NCBI GenBank assembly: GCA_964487255.1 | Contig: CAZAQV010000013.1 | Span: 1-64,000 of the forward strand | DNA: 64,000 nt | DNA from: CAZAQV01 sp964487255 | Lineage (GTDB): Bacteria; Myxococcota_A; Polyangia; Polyangiales; CAZAQV01 | Direction of reading: 5' to 3' | Shown here: positions 16,542-24,870 of the stretch, in pieces | How the letters are laid out: every line of letters begins with the position of its first letter | How positions within the stretch are numbered: position 1 is the stretch's first letter | The notes under the pieces: generated by a model | What the model was told of the DNA's origin: nothing | Seen by the model: the letters and a program-made list of their open reading frames with translations, nothing else | Databases searched by the model: none | Made by a program: the position numbers and the translations under genes

Positions 16542-17569
16542 TCAACGAAACTACGCGCGCTGCCATTTACCTTGAAGGGCACGTCGGACACTACCAAGGC
16601 AAGCTTGGCTACGGGGTCCTGCGTTACGCCCCTTACCCGGTCGAGTGCGTCATCGACAGCCGCATGGCGGGCAAGACCATCACCGAGGTGATGGGCATTC
16701 GTGGCGACTGCCCAATCGTCGAGGATGTCGACGCAGCCAAGGCCTTGGGCGTCAACACATTGATTCTCGGTCTCACGCCGTCTGGCGGACGAATGCCCGC
16801 GTCGTGGCGCGAGCCCATCGATCGCGCCCTCGAGCTTGGCCTAAGTATCGTCAACGGTTTGCATCAAGCGCTCGCGCCGACTTGGTCGGATAGACTCGCC
16901 GCCGACCAGTGGATTTGGGACGTTCGGCAAGAGCCTGACACGCTCGACATCGCGCAGGGCCTACACCAAACGTGTCCGCGTCGCATCTTGTTCGTCGGAA
17001 CGGATATGGCAGTCGGAAAGATGACCGCCGCACTCGAACTGCATCGCGCCGCACAAGTGCGCGGGCGAGAAGCGGGCTTCTTGGCGACCGGACAGACCGG
17101 GATTATCATTTCGGGAGCAGGCGTCGCACTCGACGCCATCCGCGTCGATTACGCAAGTGGTGCCATCGAGTCAGAGCTTGGGCGCCATCGCGAATGCGAA
17201 GTGGTGTTCGTGGAGGGACAGGGCGCCATCAATCACCCGGCCAGCACGAGTACGCTCCCGCTGCTGCGCGGCAGCACGCCCACCGACCTCATCCTCTGCC
17301 ACCGCGCCGGGCAAACGCACCTACAAGGGCGCTCGGAAATCGAGATCCCTCCCATCCCAGCGCTCATCAAGCTCGTGCAAGACCTTGCCGAGTGCTGCGG
17401 ACTGTTCCCACGACCACGTTGGCGCGGCATTTCGCTTAACACGGCAAGCCTCGCGGCTGATGGTGACGCCCTTGAGGCGATCGAACAATTGGCCGATCTC
17501 GCCGAGGTGACGGTCGACGATCCGGTTCGCTTCGGCGCCGAGCGTTTGCTCGACGCCCTCGAGCTCTAG
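16538..17569 (+). CDS. dgcN: DUF1611 P-loop protein (DgcN-like)
   Basis: A 343-residue DUF1611 protein. The N-terminal half resembles a Rossmann-like domain; the C-terminal half has a P-loop (VGTDMAVGKMT, about residue 153) and the family signature ATGQTGIIISG, followed by VEGQGAINHP. DgcN members acetylate D-glutamate as the first step of a D-Glu to L-Glu route with DgcA. The ATG overlaps the dgcA-like TGA (ATGA), so the two are translated together. The stop codon TAG is formed by the terminal CTAG of a MITE inserted exactly here, or by the duplicated target; without the MITE the reading frame would end at the same codon. Confidence 0.75.
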   Translation: MINETTRAAIYLEGHVGHYQGKLGYGVLRYAPYPVECVIDSRMAGKTITEVMGIRGDCPIVEDVDAAKALGVNTLILGLTPSGGRMPASWREPIDRALELGLSIVNGLHQALAPTWSDRLAADQWIWDVRQEPDTLDIAQGLHQTCPRRILFVGTDMAVGKMTAALELHRAAQVRGREAGFLATGQTGIIISGAGVALDAIRVDYASGAIESELGRHRECEVVFVEGQGAINHPASTSTLPLLRGSTPTDLILCHRAGQTHLQGRSEIEIPPIPALIKLVQDLAECCGLFPRPRWRGISLNTASLAADGDALEAIEQLADLAEVTVDDPVRFGAERLLDALEL

Positions 17570-17729
17570 ACCGAGGTCAGCTAAAACTGACCGAGCCTGA
17601 CCGCCCAGCGAACCAGATCCGTTCGTCACTCAAGCTCGAATGTGCGTTGCACGTCCTTCACTTTCGCTTCTCCGCCTCCAACCCGCTGAACGCCCATCCT
17701 TCGATCATTCTTAGATGACCTCGGTCTAG
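17566..17729 (-). mobile_element. 164-bp MITE, copy 1
   Basis: Non-coding element with perfect 14-bp terminal inverted repeats CTAGACCGAGGTCA and TGACCTCGGTCTAG. It is about 97-98% identical, in inverted orientation, to 18991-19154 (four differences counted by eye). The left CTAG supplies the TAG stop of the DUF1611 gene. A TA or CTAG target duplication fits both copies. No transposase is in the window. Confidence 0.9.
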
Positions 17730-17739
17730 CGACGCAAGA

Positions 17740-18867
17740 CTAAAAGCACGGGTCGTACACGGCGTTGTTAAAGTCGCCACACGTACCTGAGACACTTCCA
17801 AAGCAGGTATTCACCGCACTCGCTTCAGTGCCGCACTTGGTGCTTGCGCAAGTCGCATCCGTGCAACCGTTGTCTTCGATACAGCAGAAGTAGTCTCCGA
17901 ACTCATCGCCACAGCCATTGTTCGAACCACAGCTGCTCTGTGTGTAACCAAGACACCAACCACAGTCGAGCGTCGTGGTGCCACTGACATAGGGCGCAGC
18001 GTTGTCGGCCGCGAGACAGTTGTCGTACTCCTGCTCTGTCGATGCACCCGCAACACATGAACGGGTCGTCGATTCGCAAAAGGTGTGGACGTTGTCGGGT
18101 ACGGGCGAAAGCGGTTGTGCACATTCGCGAACGCCAGCATCGCCGACCGATGCATCTGGAACCGATGCATCCGGTGCATCCTGGAAGCAGACCGCATACT
18201 CCGCGCTAAAGACATTGAGACAGGCCTGCGTAATGGTGTTGGTGTTGACACAGGTGTTGTAGGCATTGCCCGCGGCGGGGCACATCGACGAAACACACGC
18301 GGCAACGTCCTGGGCATTGGCGCAATCTTGCTCAAGGCAGCACAAAATGTTGGTCGTCTCGGTCTCACAGCCGTTTCGGGCTGGACAAAAGCGGCCTACC
18401 TCTCGGACACACTCAGCACAACCTGTTGTTGCTTGGAGGCAATTGTTCACGCAAGTTGCGTCACCGCAAGCGTCAATGCAGGCACGAGTGGAAGCTGTGC
18501 AAGCCGCCGGCCCTGAGGGCTTGGGTTCTATCTGTCCACATGCACCACCGTCGACCGTTGCGTCCGGCTGCAGCGTCGCATCGGGTTGGTTGATCGTGCC
18601 ATCCGGTTGGTGGATCGTGCCATCCGGTTGGTGGATCGTGCCATCCGGTTGGTTGATCGTGGCGTCACGCCGATTGTTGACCGTCGCATCGCCTTGGTTG
18701 TTCACCGACGAGTCGCGGCGGCTGTTCACGCTTGAGTCGGTGTTGTTGTTTACCGTGCACAGCGCATCACGCAATGGATCGCATTTCGCGCCGCCGTCGT
18801 CACTCGAGCAGCCGGCAAGTCCCAGCGCCGGAACAACAACAAAAAGAGTCGCGAGTCTGTATGTCAT
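17740..18867 (-). CDS. Cysteine-rich lipoprotein with DGTIHQP tandem repeats
   Basis: Envelope lipoprotein of 375 residues. The ATG at 18867 is preferred, with GGAGG 7 nt upstream. The signal peptide ends in the lipobox LGLAGC. A low-complexity stalk (NNNTDSSVNSRRDSSVNN..) leads into four 7-residue repeats (INQPDGT/IHQPDGT) encoded by 21-bp DNA repeats. The rest has more than 35 cysteines in two related halves, each with patterns such as C..AC.DACGDATCVNNC and CC.E..C. It is probably disulphide-rich and surface exposed. Function is unknown; such Asp/Asn-repeat stalks and Cys-rich heads are common in myxobacterial surface proteins. It lies between two inverted MITE copies. Confidence 0.8.
   Translation of the reverse strand: MTYRLATLFVVVPALGLAGCSSDDGGAKCDPLRDALCTVNNNTDSSVNSRRDSSVNNQGDATVNNRRDATINQPDGTIHQPDGTIHQPDGTINQPDATLQPDATVDGGACGQIEPKPSGPAACTASTRACIDACGDATCVNNCLQATTGCAECVREVGRFCPARNGCETETTNILCCLEQDCANAQDVAACVSSMCPAAGNAYNTCVNTNTITQACLNVFSAEYAVCFQDAPDASVPDASVGDAGVRECAQPLSPVPDNVHTFCESTTRSCVAGASTEQEYDNCLAADNAAPYVSGTTTLDCGWCLGYTQSSCGSNNGCGDEFGDYFCCIEDNGCTDATCASTKCGTEASAVNTCFGSVSGTCGDFNNAVYDPCF
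18580..18663 (-). repeat. Four 21-bp tandem repeats in a coding region
   Basis: Units start at 18580, 18601, 18622 and 18643; the central two are identical and carry ATCCGGTTGGTGGATCGTGC. They encode 7-residue INQPDGT/IHQPDGT units in the stalk of the lipoprotein. Degenerate units continue to about 18740. Being in multiples of three, copy-number slippage would change stalk length without a frameshift. Confidence 0.85.
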
Positions 18868-18990
18868 CTGAACCTCCAAAGCCGCTTGCGCTATGTCACG
18901 AGCACGAGGTCAACGCCACCCCTGCGCACAGGCGCAGGTCACGCGCACCGCTACGCTGGGCTAAGGGACCGATATTCGCAGAGTTCTGCG

Positions 18991-19154
18991 CTAGACCGAG
19001 GTCATCTAAGAATGATCGAAGGATGGGCGTTCAGCGGGTTGGAGGCGGAGAAGCGAAAGCGAAGGACGTGCAACGCACATTCGAGCTTGAGCGACGAACG
19101 GATCCGGCTCGCTGGGCGGTCAGGCTCGGTCAGTTTTAGCTGACCTCGGTCTAG
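18991..19154 (+). mobile_element. 164-bp MITE, copy 2
   Basis: Inverted twin of 17566-17729 with the same 14-bp termini. The right-hand CTAG (19151-19154) provides, on the minus strand, the TAG stop of the adjacent lipoprotein gene. The DNA between this copy and the upstream lipoprotein start (18868-18990) should hold that gene's promoter; no clear consensus is seen there. Confidence 0.9.
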
Positions 19155-19855
19155 TCGACGCGGAATCGAACGACGTACGGTGCGCAAGAGCCCGAGTGTT
19201 GCAGCGCACGAATCCGTACCAGCATCGTTCCGTCCTCGCTCGTGCCGTCACATTTGGACTTGAGCTCCATCAGAACCCCCTCTTCGCCACTGCCACTCGC
19301 CGCGCAACCCGGCCCAAAGGTGTCGTCCGCCGTTCCATCGACGCACTCAACGCCACCGCCACTATCACACGTATACCAGGCCGCAACCTCGTAGGTATCG
19401 TTCGCACCCAATCCCGTAACCCGCACCTCAGGCTCCGGATTGGAGAGGTCGAATGTGTCGTCGACTTCGAGCAAAAACCAGTCTTCGTCGCTCGCGTCGT
19501 GAAGCGAGTGGATGGTCAACTCCTGTGTTGTTTTTTGCGAGTCCGAGAACTCTCCAAGACTCGTCGCGGTGGCAGCTCCGTTGTCCGGCTCCGCTGGATC
19601 GGGCTCACAACCGCTTGACGCATCCGATTCGGTTCCGCTTCCGGCATCGGAGTCCGTCGTTGACGCGTCTGAACCTGAATTGTTTGTCGGCGTAGACGCG
19701 TCACCCGTCTCATCAAAGTACGAGTTGTTGTTTCCGCTGTCGCCGAAAGAGTCCGAGTTGAACTCTTGCTCGCCGAAGTCGGGCGCCTCTTCGCCGGAGC
19801 TGCAGCCCCAAGCTGCGACCAGCAGCAACGACAAGGCAACCGCAGCCCGCTTCAT
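19151..19855 (-). CDS. Lipoprotein with PPC-like beta-sandwich domain
   Basis: Exported lipoprotein of 234 residues. The signal peptide (MKRAAVALSLLLVAAWGC) has a lipobox, followed by an Asp/Ser/Asn-rich stalk to about residue 85. The C-terminal domain begins EPDNGAATATSLGEF and continues with LHDASDEDWFLLEVDD, the pattern of bacterial pre-peptidase C-terminal (PPC) beta-sandwich domains that often sit on secreted proteins. Its ATG overlaps the stop of the upstream gene by 4 nt (ATGA), so the two are translationally coupled. Its own TAG lies inside the end of MITE copy 2. No enzymatic motif is present; a surface-binding role is plausible but unproven. Confidence 0.78.
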   Translation of the reverse strand: MKRAAVALSLLLVAAWGCSSGEEAPDFGEQEFNSDSFGDSGNNNSYFDETGDASTPTNNSGSDASTTDSDAGSGTESDASSGCEPDPAEPDNGAATATSLGEFSDSQKTTQELTIHSLHDASDEDWFLLEVDDTFDLSNPEPEVRVTGLGANDTYEVAAWYTCDSGGGVECVDGTADDTFGPGCAASGSGEEGVLMELKSKCDGTSEDGTMLVRIRALQHSGSCAPYVVRFRVD

Positions 19856-21198
19856 CTCCTCCGTCTCCGGGAGCCGACGAGCGCCAGTCCCAGCACGCCG
19901 AGCAGAGCGAGTGGTGCATGACCGGTGCGGCGAACGTTACACCCACCGGCCTCCGCCGTGGGTGGCGCCATGAAGGAGTTGTCCTCATACGTGTAGCGCG
20001 AATCCTGCGTCTCGCGGTCGGTGCGTCGATCGCTGTCGCTCGTAGCCTTCGTCTGGTTTTGCTGAGAACGAAGCAGCGCGTCGGCGGGGCGTCGGAACTT
20101 GATGTTGTTGATGGCCACACTCAGCACACGCCGCTCGTCGGGAAACAGCGTCACCTTACGCTTGTAGTGGCCTTCAAGCTCAAGACGGTCGATCTGGAAA
20201 ACTTCTTCAGAGGGCGTCTGCATGCTGATGAAGTACTCGCGGTACGCTTTGTTGAACTCCGCGGTCTTGTTACGAAGAAACATCGTCCACTGAAGAGTAG
20301 ATGGCGAGAGATTGGAGTACAGGTCCCATGTGTAGAGGGGAATCTCGTAGTTCGTCGAAACCGTGTAGTTGAGGTCGAAGTTGCCCTTGACCTGCGATCC
20401 AGCCCCAAGCTCACAGCCGTACTCGGTCTGCTGTCCCATGTACTCGGCGCACTTCGTGGGATCGGCGTAGGTGGCTGCATATGCGTATTCCGCAGAACCT
20501 TCCCCTTTGGCCCCTACCCCATAGGTGGCGCTCATAGCGACCTCGCCCACTTTGTCGATGTGAACGTCATGGAAAGGGATGGACCAGTCAGCACGGAAAC
20601 CACCGAAGGTGAGGTCGGGGTTGGTGTCGGCCGTCAATTTCAAGACCGCGCCTCGGTCCGGACGGATAAAATCGGTCGGACCGTCAGCGCTGTGCTCAAG
20701 GACCCACTTCTCTGCGCGGTTCGGACTATTGATAGCCTTCACCACACCAACGAAAAAGTCCGATCCCCGCGGAATCGACGATTCAAACCAGTAAAACTCT
20801 GCGATAAGGGCAATGGTGTTACCATCGTCGTCCTTCGCCTCTGCCATGAGCGTATTTCCGACAAAACGCCCCGTGATGCGCATCTTTTCCGCGTCCCCTT
20901 CGACGCCGACAGTCACATCACCCATCACGACATCGACTTCGTCGTCGTCGAAGCTCTCCCCGCCTCGAAGCATGAGCGCACCGCGATAGGACGTTTCGGC
21001 CTCCGCGAGGGCCGTCGCACTCGGTGTGACCTTGGCTTCCACATCGGCTGTACCCGCTCGCGGATCATCAACCGTCTTGTCCGGTTCATTATCCGTCGAA
21101 TCTGCCGGGTCCGGCGTACGCTGCGCAAGAGCGGAAGGTGCCCATACCAAGCACACAACCGTCAGCGCGGTAAATTTAAGAAGCTTATCGACGACCAT
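19852..21198 (-). CDS. Secreted MYXO-CTERM protein of unknown function
   Basis: A 448-residue exported protein. The ATG at 21198 is chosen because a signal peptide follows (MVVDKLLKFTALTVVCLVW, cleavage after PSALA); an earlier in-frame start at 21270 adds a non-hydrophobic extension. The mature protein is beta-rich, with two cysteines in TKCAEYMGQQTEYGC. The tail is a good MYXO-CTERM signal: GGCNVRRT, then a hydrophobic helix (LALLGVLGLALVG) and SRRRRR, implying processing and surface anchoring by a rhombosortase/myxosortase-like system not seen here. It is co-translated with the PPC lipoprotein. I do not recognise the central domain. Confidence 0.78.
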   Translation of the reverse strand: MVVDKLLKFTALTVVCLVWAPSALAQRTPDPADSTDNEPDKTVDDPRAGTADVEAKVTPSATALAEAETSYRGALMLRGGESFDDDEVDVVMGDVTVGVEGDAEKMRITGRFVGNTLMAEAKDDDGNTIALIAEFYWFESSIPRGSDFFVGVVKAINSPNRAEKWVLEHSADGPTDFIRPDRGAVLKLTADTNPDLTFGGFRADWSIPFHDVHIDKVGEVAMSATYGVGAKGEGSAEYAYAATYADPTKCAEYMGQQTEYGCELGAGSQVKGNFDLNYTVSTNYEIPLYTWDLYSNLSPSTLQWTMFLRNKTAEFNKAYREYFISMQTPSEEVFQIDRLELEGHYKRKVTLFPDERRVLSVAINNIKFRRPADALLRSQQNQTKATSDSDRRTDRETQDSRYTYEDNSFMAPPTAEAGGCNVRRTGHAPLALLGVLGLALVGSRRRRR

Positions 21199-21319
21199 GC
21201 TTGCGCATTGTGCAAACTTGGTGCCACTTCGACGCACTGCGAAACCCATAGGGATCTCTTGACCCACCACTGGCTACTGCAGCCTGGCCGGCGGCTACTC
21301 TAGCCACCATTGGCCACAC

Positions 21320-21376
21320 TGGCCGCCATGTAGGAAGTTTCCTACATCTTGACCGAAACGCAAATCATGGCGGCCA
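21320..21376. promoter_or_regulatory. Nested inverted repeats before the glycosyltransferase gene
   Basis: The outer arms TGGCCGCCAT (21320-21329) and ATGGCGGCCA (21367-21376) are perfect 10-bp complements. Inside lies ATGTAGGAA-GT-TTCCTACAT (21328-21347). The structure sits in the divergent promoter space between the MYXO-CTERM gene and the GT-C gene (ATG 21415), so it could be an operator or an attenuator-like hairpin. Confidence 0.5.
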
Positions 21377-21414
21377 CATTTTGATGCATGTGGTAGGTGT
21401 CCGGCGACGTCGCG

Positions 21415-23832
21415 ATGTCTGAAAACACAAAAACCAGCACCGCCTCGCAACCTGTCCTGCCACCATGGCTTCTGCCCGTATTGCTCACGGCCACCGCCGT
21501 GGTCGTCATCGTGAGCGGACTCTCAGGCTTCGGGGCGTGGGACCCTTGGGAGCTCGACGCGGCCGAAAATGCACGCACCCCGAAGCTGTTCGCGGCGCAC
21601 GGGCTGCGCACGACACTTCTCGCTGCCGCTTTCGACCTTCTTGGCACACAAGAATGGGTGGGTCGTCTTCCCAACGCACTAAGCGCCGTGTTTGCGGTCG
21701 TCATCACCCACCAACTTGGTCGCACGCTGTGCCCCTCGCGCGCGCGGCGAGCGGGCATCTACGCGGGCCTGGTGCTTTTGGGCACGCCGATCTTCGTCAT
21801 CAACGCCCAGACTATTTTCGGCAACACGGTCGGAGTTGCGTTTCAATGTGCAAGCGCATGGTTCGCGCTCAAACTACTCGCCGCACGCTCAACAAAAGAG
21901 TCCGCATTGTTCGGCACACTGGCCGTGTTGTCGGGCGCCACTGCATCGCTCGCCGCGGGCTTCATGTGTGGCGTGTTGCCGGTCGTTCTGGCGCTTTGCG
22001 CATTGATCTGGTTGCGCGCCGATCGTTCGTCCGCGAGGTGGAGCGCCTTGGCCGCGGCCACCGTCGCGTGTCTCGCCGTCGCAGTGGAGATCGATGCCGA
22101 TCGTACGAGCTATAGCTGGGTTTTGGGCGGGAGTGTCACCGAGGGCACGCCACCGAGTTTCGACAAACTGATCGAAGCCATCTTTCACGGCTTCGCGCCG
22201 TGGTCCGCCATGTTGCCAGTCGCGTTCGGCATCTTGTTGCGCCACTCCTTTGTCACGGCCAGCCTTCCGAGCGCCGCGGGCCCCTTTCGCGACGCAGACC
22301 ACACCGTGCAGCGAAGCGTTTTTAGCGAGTCGCAAGCAGCTGCCGTCTTTCTGGGAACGTGGTTGGCCGTAGGTTACGCGGCAACGCTCGTTTTCACCTC
22401 GCGCTACGGCAGCACTACGTTTCTGCCAGTGCCGGCGGTTGCTCTGGCATGCGGCGCCGCGATCGCACAACTTCGGACCTACCCACCCGGATGGGGCGCC
22501 GCACTCATCGTCGCACTTTTGGTCGGCCTTGCCCTTCGAGACTTCTCCATCTACCCCGCCCTACCCATCGAAGCACTCGGTGCTCTCGACGAAGTCCGCG
22601 TCCCCGACGCGTTCAACCCGATCGTGGGTTGGGCCGTGGTCCTCGGCGTATTTGCGGTCGCTTGCTTCATCGCCTTCGATGCCCGACCTCCGGCGAAAAA
22701 GCCAAGCGCACGCTTCGGCCTCGATCTGAGCCCCTCGCTCGCGTTTGTACGCGAACGATGGAGAGCCGGTTGGGGGTTTCGTGCGTGGTTGATTGCAGCA
22801 GCCTTGCTCGCCGCTGCACTCGTCGTATTCGGGATCCTTTGTTGGGTCGCAGCCGATGCGCTCCAACTTGTCACGATCGTCCGCAAATGGGGCCGACGCC
22901 TCATGTTCCTTCCACTGCTCGTGCCTGTTGCAGTGGTGGGACTGCAGATTGCCTTGCGCTTCGTCCACTGGGCTGGAAGGTACCGCGAACAGATCGTCGT
23001 TGGCGCAGGCTTGCTCACCGGACTATTTACCTCGTTCTACTTTGTTCCAGAACTAAGCGCTCATCTCTCGCCTCGCGAAATCTACGACCGCTTCGACGAG
23101 CTTCGGAAGGAAGGCGAGCCCCTGGGTGAATACCGTCGTGGAAGCCGTGCTGCCCAGTACTACACCGACGTCAAAGTTAACGAACTGGCGTCGACGCGCG
23201 AAGTCGTCGACTTCCTCAAGGGCGCAGACCGAGCGTGGGTGGTCGCGAGCGCAGAGAGTCTGCCCGAAATCGACAGTCTGTACCGCCAGGTGTCCAACGA
23301 AGAGCACGTTTTTGTGGTCCAGAGTGAAGGCGCGACGGCAACGCTGATCACGAACAAGCCGGTCGAGGGACTAAGCAATGCCAACCCGATGGCCAATGCT
23401 GTACGCTCTTCAGCCCCGTCGAAGATGGACCACAAGACATCGATCAACTTCGCAGACAAAGTGGAACTGGTCGGCTACGACATCGATCTCCCTCACAAGG
23501 GGTATGTGGGCGCAGGAGAGTCCTTCAAGATCACTTGGTACTGGAAGGTGTTGGCGCCCAACGTTGGCAACTACAAGATCTTTGTTCACGTCGACGGTCA
23601 CGGTCTACGACTCAACGGCGACCACGAGCCGGTGCACGGAACCTATCCGGTGCGGATGTGGAAGAAGGGGGAGGTGATCGCCGACACGCAAACCCTAGAT
23701 GTCGGCGCCAACTACCGCCCAGGCCGATATACGATCTACGTGGGGTTTTGGTCTGGCCAATCCCGCCTCGACGTCAAGTCGGGCAAAGCGACCGCCAACC
23801 GCGCTGAAGCTGGTTATCTGAAGATTCAATAG
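21415..23832 (+). CDS. GT-C membrane glycosyltransferase (ArnT/PMT-like)
   Basis: Inner-membrane protein of 805 residues with 11-13 hydrophobic segments in the first 550 residues. The first periplasmic loop carries DPWELDAAENAR, the acidic D/E motif of family-39 (PMT/ArnT-like) transferases that use polyprenyl-phosphate sugars. The long C-terminal region (after about residue 550) is extracytoplasmic and ends in a beta-sandwich (YVGAGESFKITWYWKVL, GNYKIFVHVDG) resembling carbohydrate-binding or DUF-type tails. The likely role is glycosylating lipid A, protein or another surface polymer; the acceptor is unknown. The ATG at 21415 follows a GTG at 21397 in the same frame. No lipid-carrier genes are adjacent. 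Confidence 0.75.
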   Translation: MSENTKTSTASQPVLPPWLLPVLLTATAVVVIVSGLSGFGAWDPWELDAAENARTPKLFAAHGLRTTLLAAAFDLLGTQEWVGRLPNALSAVFAVVITHQLGRTLCPSRARRAGIYAGLVLLGTPIFVINAQTIFGNTVGVAFQCASAWFALKLLAARSTKESALFGTLAVLSGATASLAAGFMCGVLPVVLALCALIWLRADRSSARWSALAAATVACLAVAVEIDADRTSYSWVLGGSVTEGTPPSFDKLIEAIFHGFAPWSAMLPVAFGILLRHSFVTASLPSAAGPFRDADHTVQRSVFSESQAAAVFLGTWLAVGYAATLVFTSRYGSTTFLPVPAVALACGAAIAQLRTYPPGWGAALIVALLVGLALRDFSIYPALPIEALGALDEVRVPDAFNPIVGWAVVLGVFAVACFIAFDARPPAKKPSARFGLDLSPSLAFVRERWRAGWGFRAWLIAAALLAAALVVFGILCWVAADALQLVTIVRKWGRRLMFLPLLVPVAVVGLQIALRFVHWAGRYREQIVVGAGLLTGLFTSFYFVPELSAHLSPREIYDRFDELRKEGEPLGEYRRGSRAAQYYTDVKVNELASTREVVDFLKGADRAWVVASAESLPEIDSLYRQVSNEEHVFVVQSEGATATLITNKPVEGLSNANPMANAVRSSAPSKMDHKTSINFADKVELVGYDIDLPHKGYVGAGESFKITWYWKVLAPNVGNYKIFVHVDGHGLRLNGDHEPVHGTYPVRMWKKGEVIADTQTLDVGANYRPGRYTIYVGFWSGQSRLDVKSGKATANRAEAGYLKIQ

Positions 23833-23964
23833 GCTGACTAGTCCCAGCTGCCCGCCCGCAAAGGCTAAAAGGGTGTGACATTGCGCACCCCTTGCGCACC
23901 TCACGAAAAGTCCGCTACGAAGACATAGGCGAGCAACGGCTCAAGTCACAAAAGGGGAAACGAC

Positions 23965-24387
23965 GTGGAAAAAGGGATGGATGCTATGGGTGATGATGGG
24001 GAAAAAGATCAGAAAGAGAAAAAAGGGCGCGAGCGACGAAAGAGCGACCGCTTTCCTACTTTCATGAAAGTCAACTACACAGACGGCGAAACCTTTCTCT
24101 ACTCGTACATCGAGAACATTAGCGACATGGGCATCTTCGTCTACAGCGAGGAACCGTTCGACATCGGGACCGAACTCAACCTGCAGTTCGGACGGGAAGA
24201 GGACGAAGACCCGATCGAAATTCGTGGCCGCGTGATGTGGGTCAATCCCGTGCGCAATGGCGGCAACATCAACCCCGGTATGGGGATTGAGTTTCTCAAC
24301 CTCACGGCCGACACACGCGAGCAAATCGTGGAACTGGTGAAGTCCGTGGCGTACCTGACGGGCAAAAAGAACGCCGAACTCAACTAG
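23965..24387 (+). CDS. PilZ-domain protein
   Basis: A 140-residue protein with one PilZ domain of the type abundant in myxobacteria. The c-di-GMP-binding residues look intact: RRKSDR (the RxxxR segment) and ENISDMGIFV (N-x-S-x-x-G). The N-terminus is a charged Lys/Glu/Asp stretch. The GTG at 23965 has a strong AAAGGGGAAA ribosome-binding site; ATG at 23977 is an alternative. It is likely a c-di-GMP effector for motility or envelope functions. A hairpin element (copy C) follows its stop by 17 nt. Confidence 0.85.
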   Translation: MEKGMDAMGDDGEKDQKEKKGRERRKSDRFPTFMKVNYTDGETFLYSYIENISDMGIFVYSEEPFDIGTELNLQFGREEDEDPIEIRGRVMWVNPVRNGGNINPGMGIEFLNLTADTREQIVELVKSVAYLTGKKNAELN

Positions 24388-24404
24388 GCTCGGACACAGC
24401 AACC

Positions 24405-24480
24405 GCGATGAGCGTGCGAGCCCAAAGGAGCCGATTTGCTATGCGCGAATCGCTGCTCCGACGGCGAGCCGCGAAGAGCC
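24405..24480 (-). repeat. Dispersed hairpin element, copy C
   Basis: Reverse-oriented copy, starting GCGATGAGC and ending GCGAAGAGCC. Outer arms are GGAGC (24427-24431) and GCTCC (24455-24459); inner arms are CGATTTGC (24432-24439) and GCGAATCG (24445-24452), with one T-G wobble. The loop is TATGC, with a 2-nt CT bulge 3' of the inner stem. It lies between the PilZ and HiPIP genes. Confidence 0.8.
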
Positions 24481-24520
24481 AGCAATAGAGCCAAAAATCT
24501 TGCCGTTTCCGACCGCTTGA

Positions 24521-24534
24521 CCCTAGTCTTAGGG
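24521..24534 (+). promoter_or_regulatory. Small hairpin over the HiPIP ribosome-binding site
   Basis: CCCTA-GTCT-TAGGG is a 5-bp perfect stem whose 3' arm (AGGG) is the only Shine-Dalgarno-like sequence before the ATG at 24537. It could sequester the site, but the stem is short and may be chance. Confidence 0.3.
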
Positions 24535-24536
24535 CC

Positions 24537-24854
24537 ATGGACAAACAGTCTCGTCGTCAAACGCTTCGGCAGGTCATTTCTCTACCCGTGCTCGGCTCGG
24601 CAGCAGCGCTCTTCGCCGCTTGTGGAAACGATTCAGGCGGTCTTGAGTGTAACGACACCAGCGGTCTGTCGTCTCAGGACAAGCAGTTTCGCGAGACGCA
24701 GAAATACACAGATGTCTCGAAGGACCCGAAGAAGAACTGCTACAACTGCAACTTCTACGAGGGCACCGACAAAGCCTGTGGGACGTGCAAGGTCATCAAA
24801 GGTCCAGTCAGCCCAAAGGGCAACTGTAACCTTTGGGCCGCCAAAGCCGGCTAG
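24537..24854 (+). CDS. High-potential iron-sulfur protein (HiPIP)
   Basis: A 105-residue exported electron carrier. The N-terminus has a twin-arginine-like signal (SRRQTLRQV, then a hydrophobic stretch to AALFAAC). The mature part matches HiPIPs: YTDVSKDPKKNCYNCNFY, then CGTC and GNCNLWAAK, giving the four cluster cysteines of a cubane [4Fe-4S] plus one extra cysteine in the CxxC. It transfers electrons in the periplasm, typically to or from cytochrome or reaction-centre-type complexes; the partner is unknown. The gene is isolated, convergent with the aminotransferase gene 16 nt downstream. Confidence 0.88.
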   Translation: MDKQSRRQTLRQVISLPVLGSAAALFAACGNDSGGLECNDTSGLSSQDKQFRETQKYTDVSKDPKKNCYNCNFYEGTDKACGTCKVIKGPVSPKGNCNLWAAKAG

Positions 24855-24870
24855 CCTCCCTTCCGGCGAG

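Noticed and set aside
17730..18990. The two MITEs with the lipoprotein gene as a composite transposon
   Set aside because: The elements have no transposase, and there is no sign that the outer ends share a target duplication as one unit; kept only as an inverted pair.
19918..21303. Plus-strand open frame of 461 codons
   Set aside because: It lies opposite the MYXO-CTERM and lipoprotein genes; composition is Val/Arg-rich shadow type.
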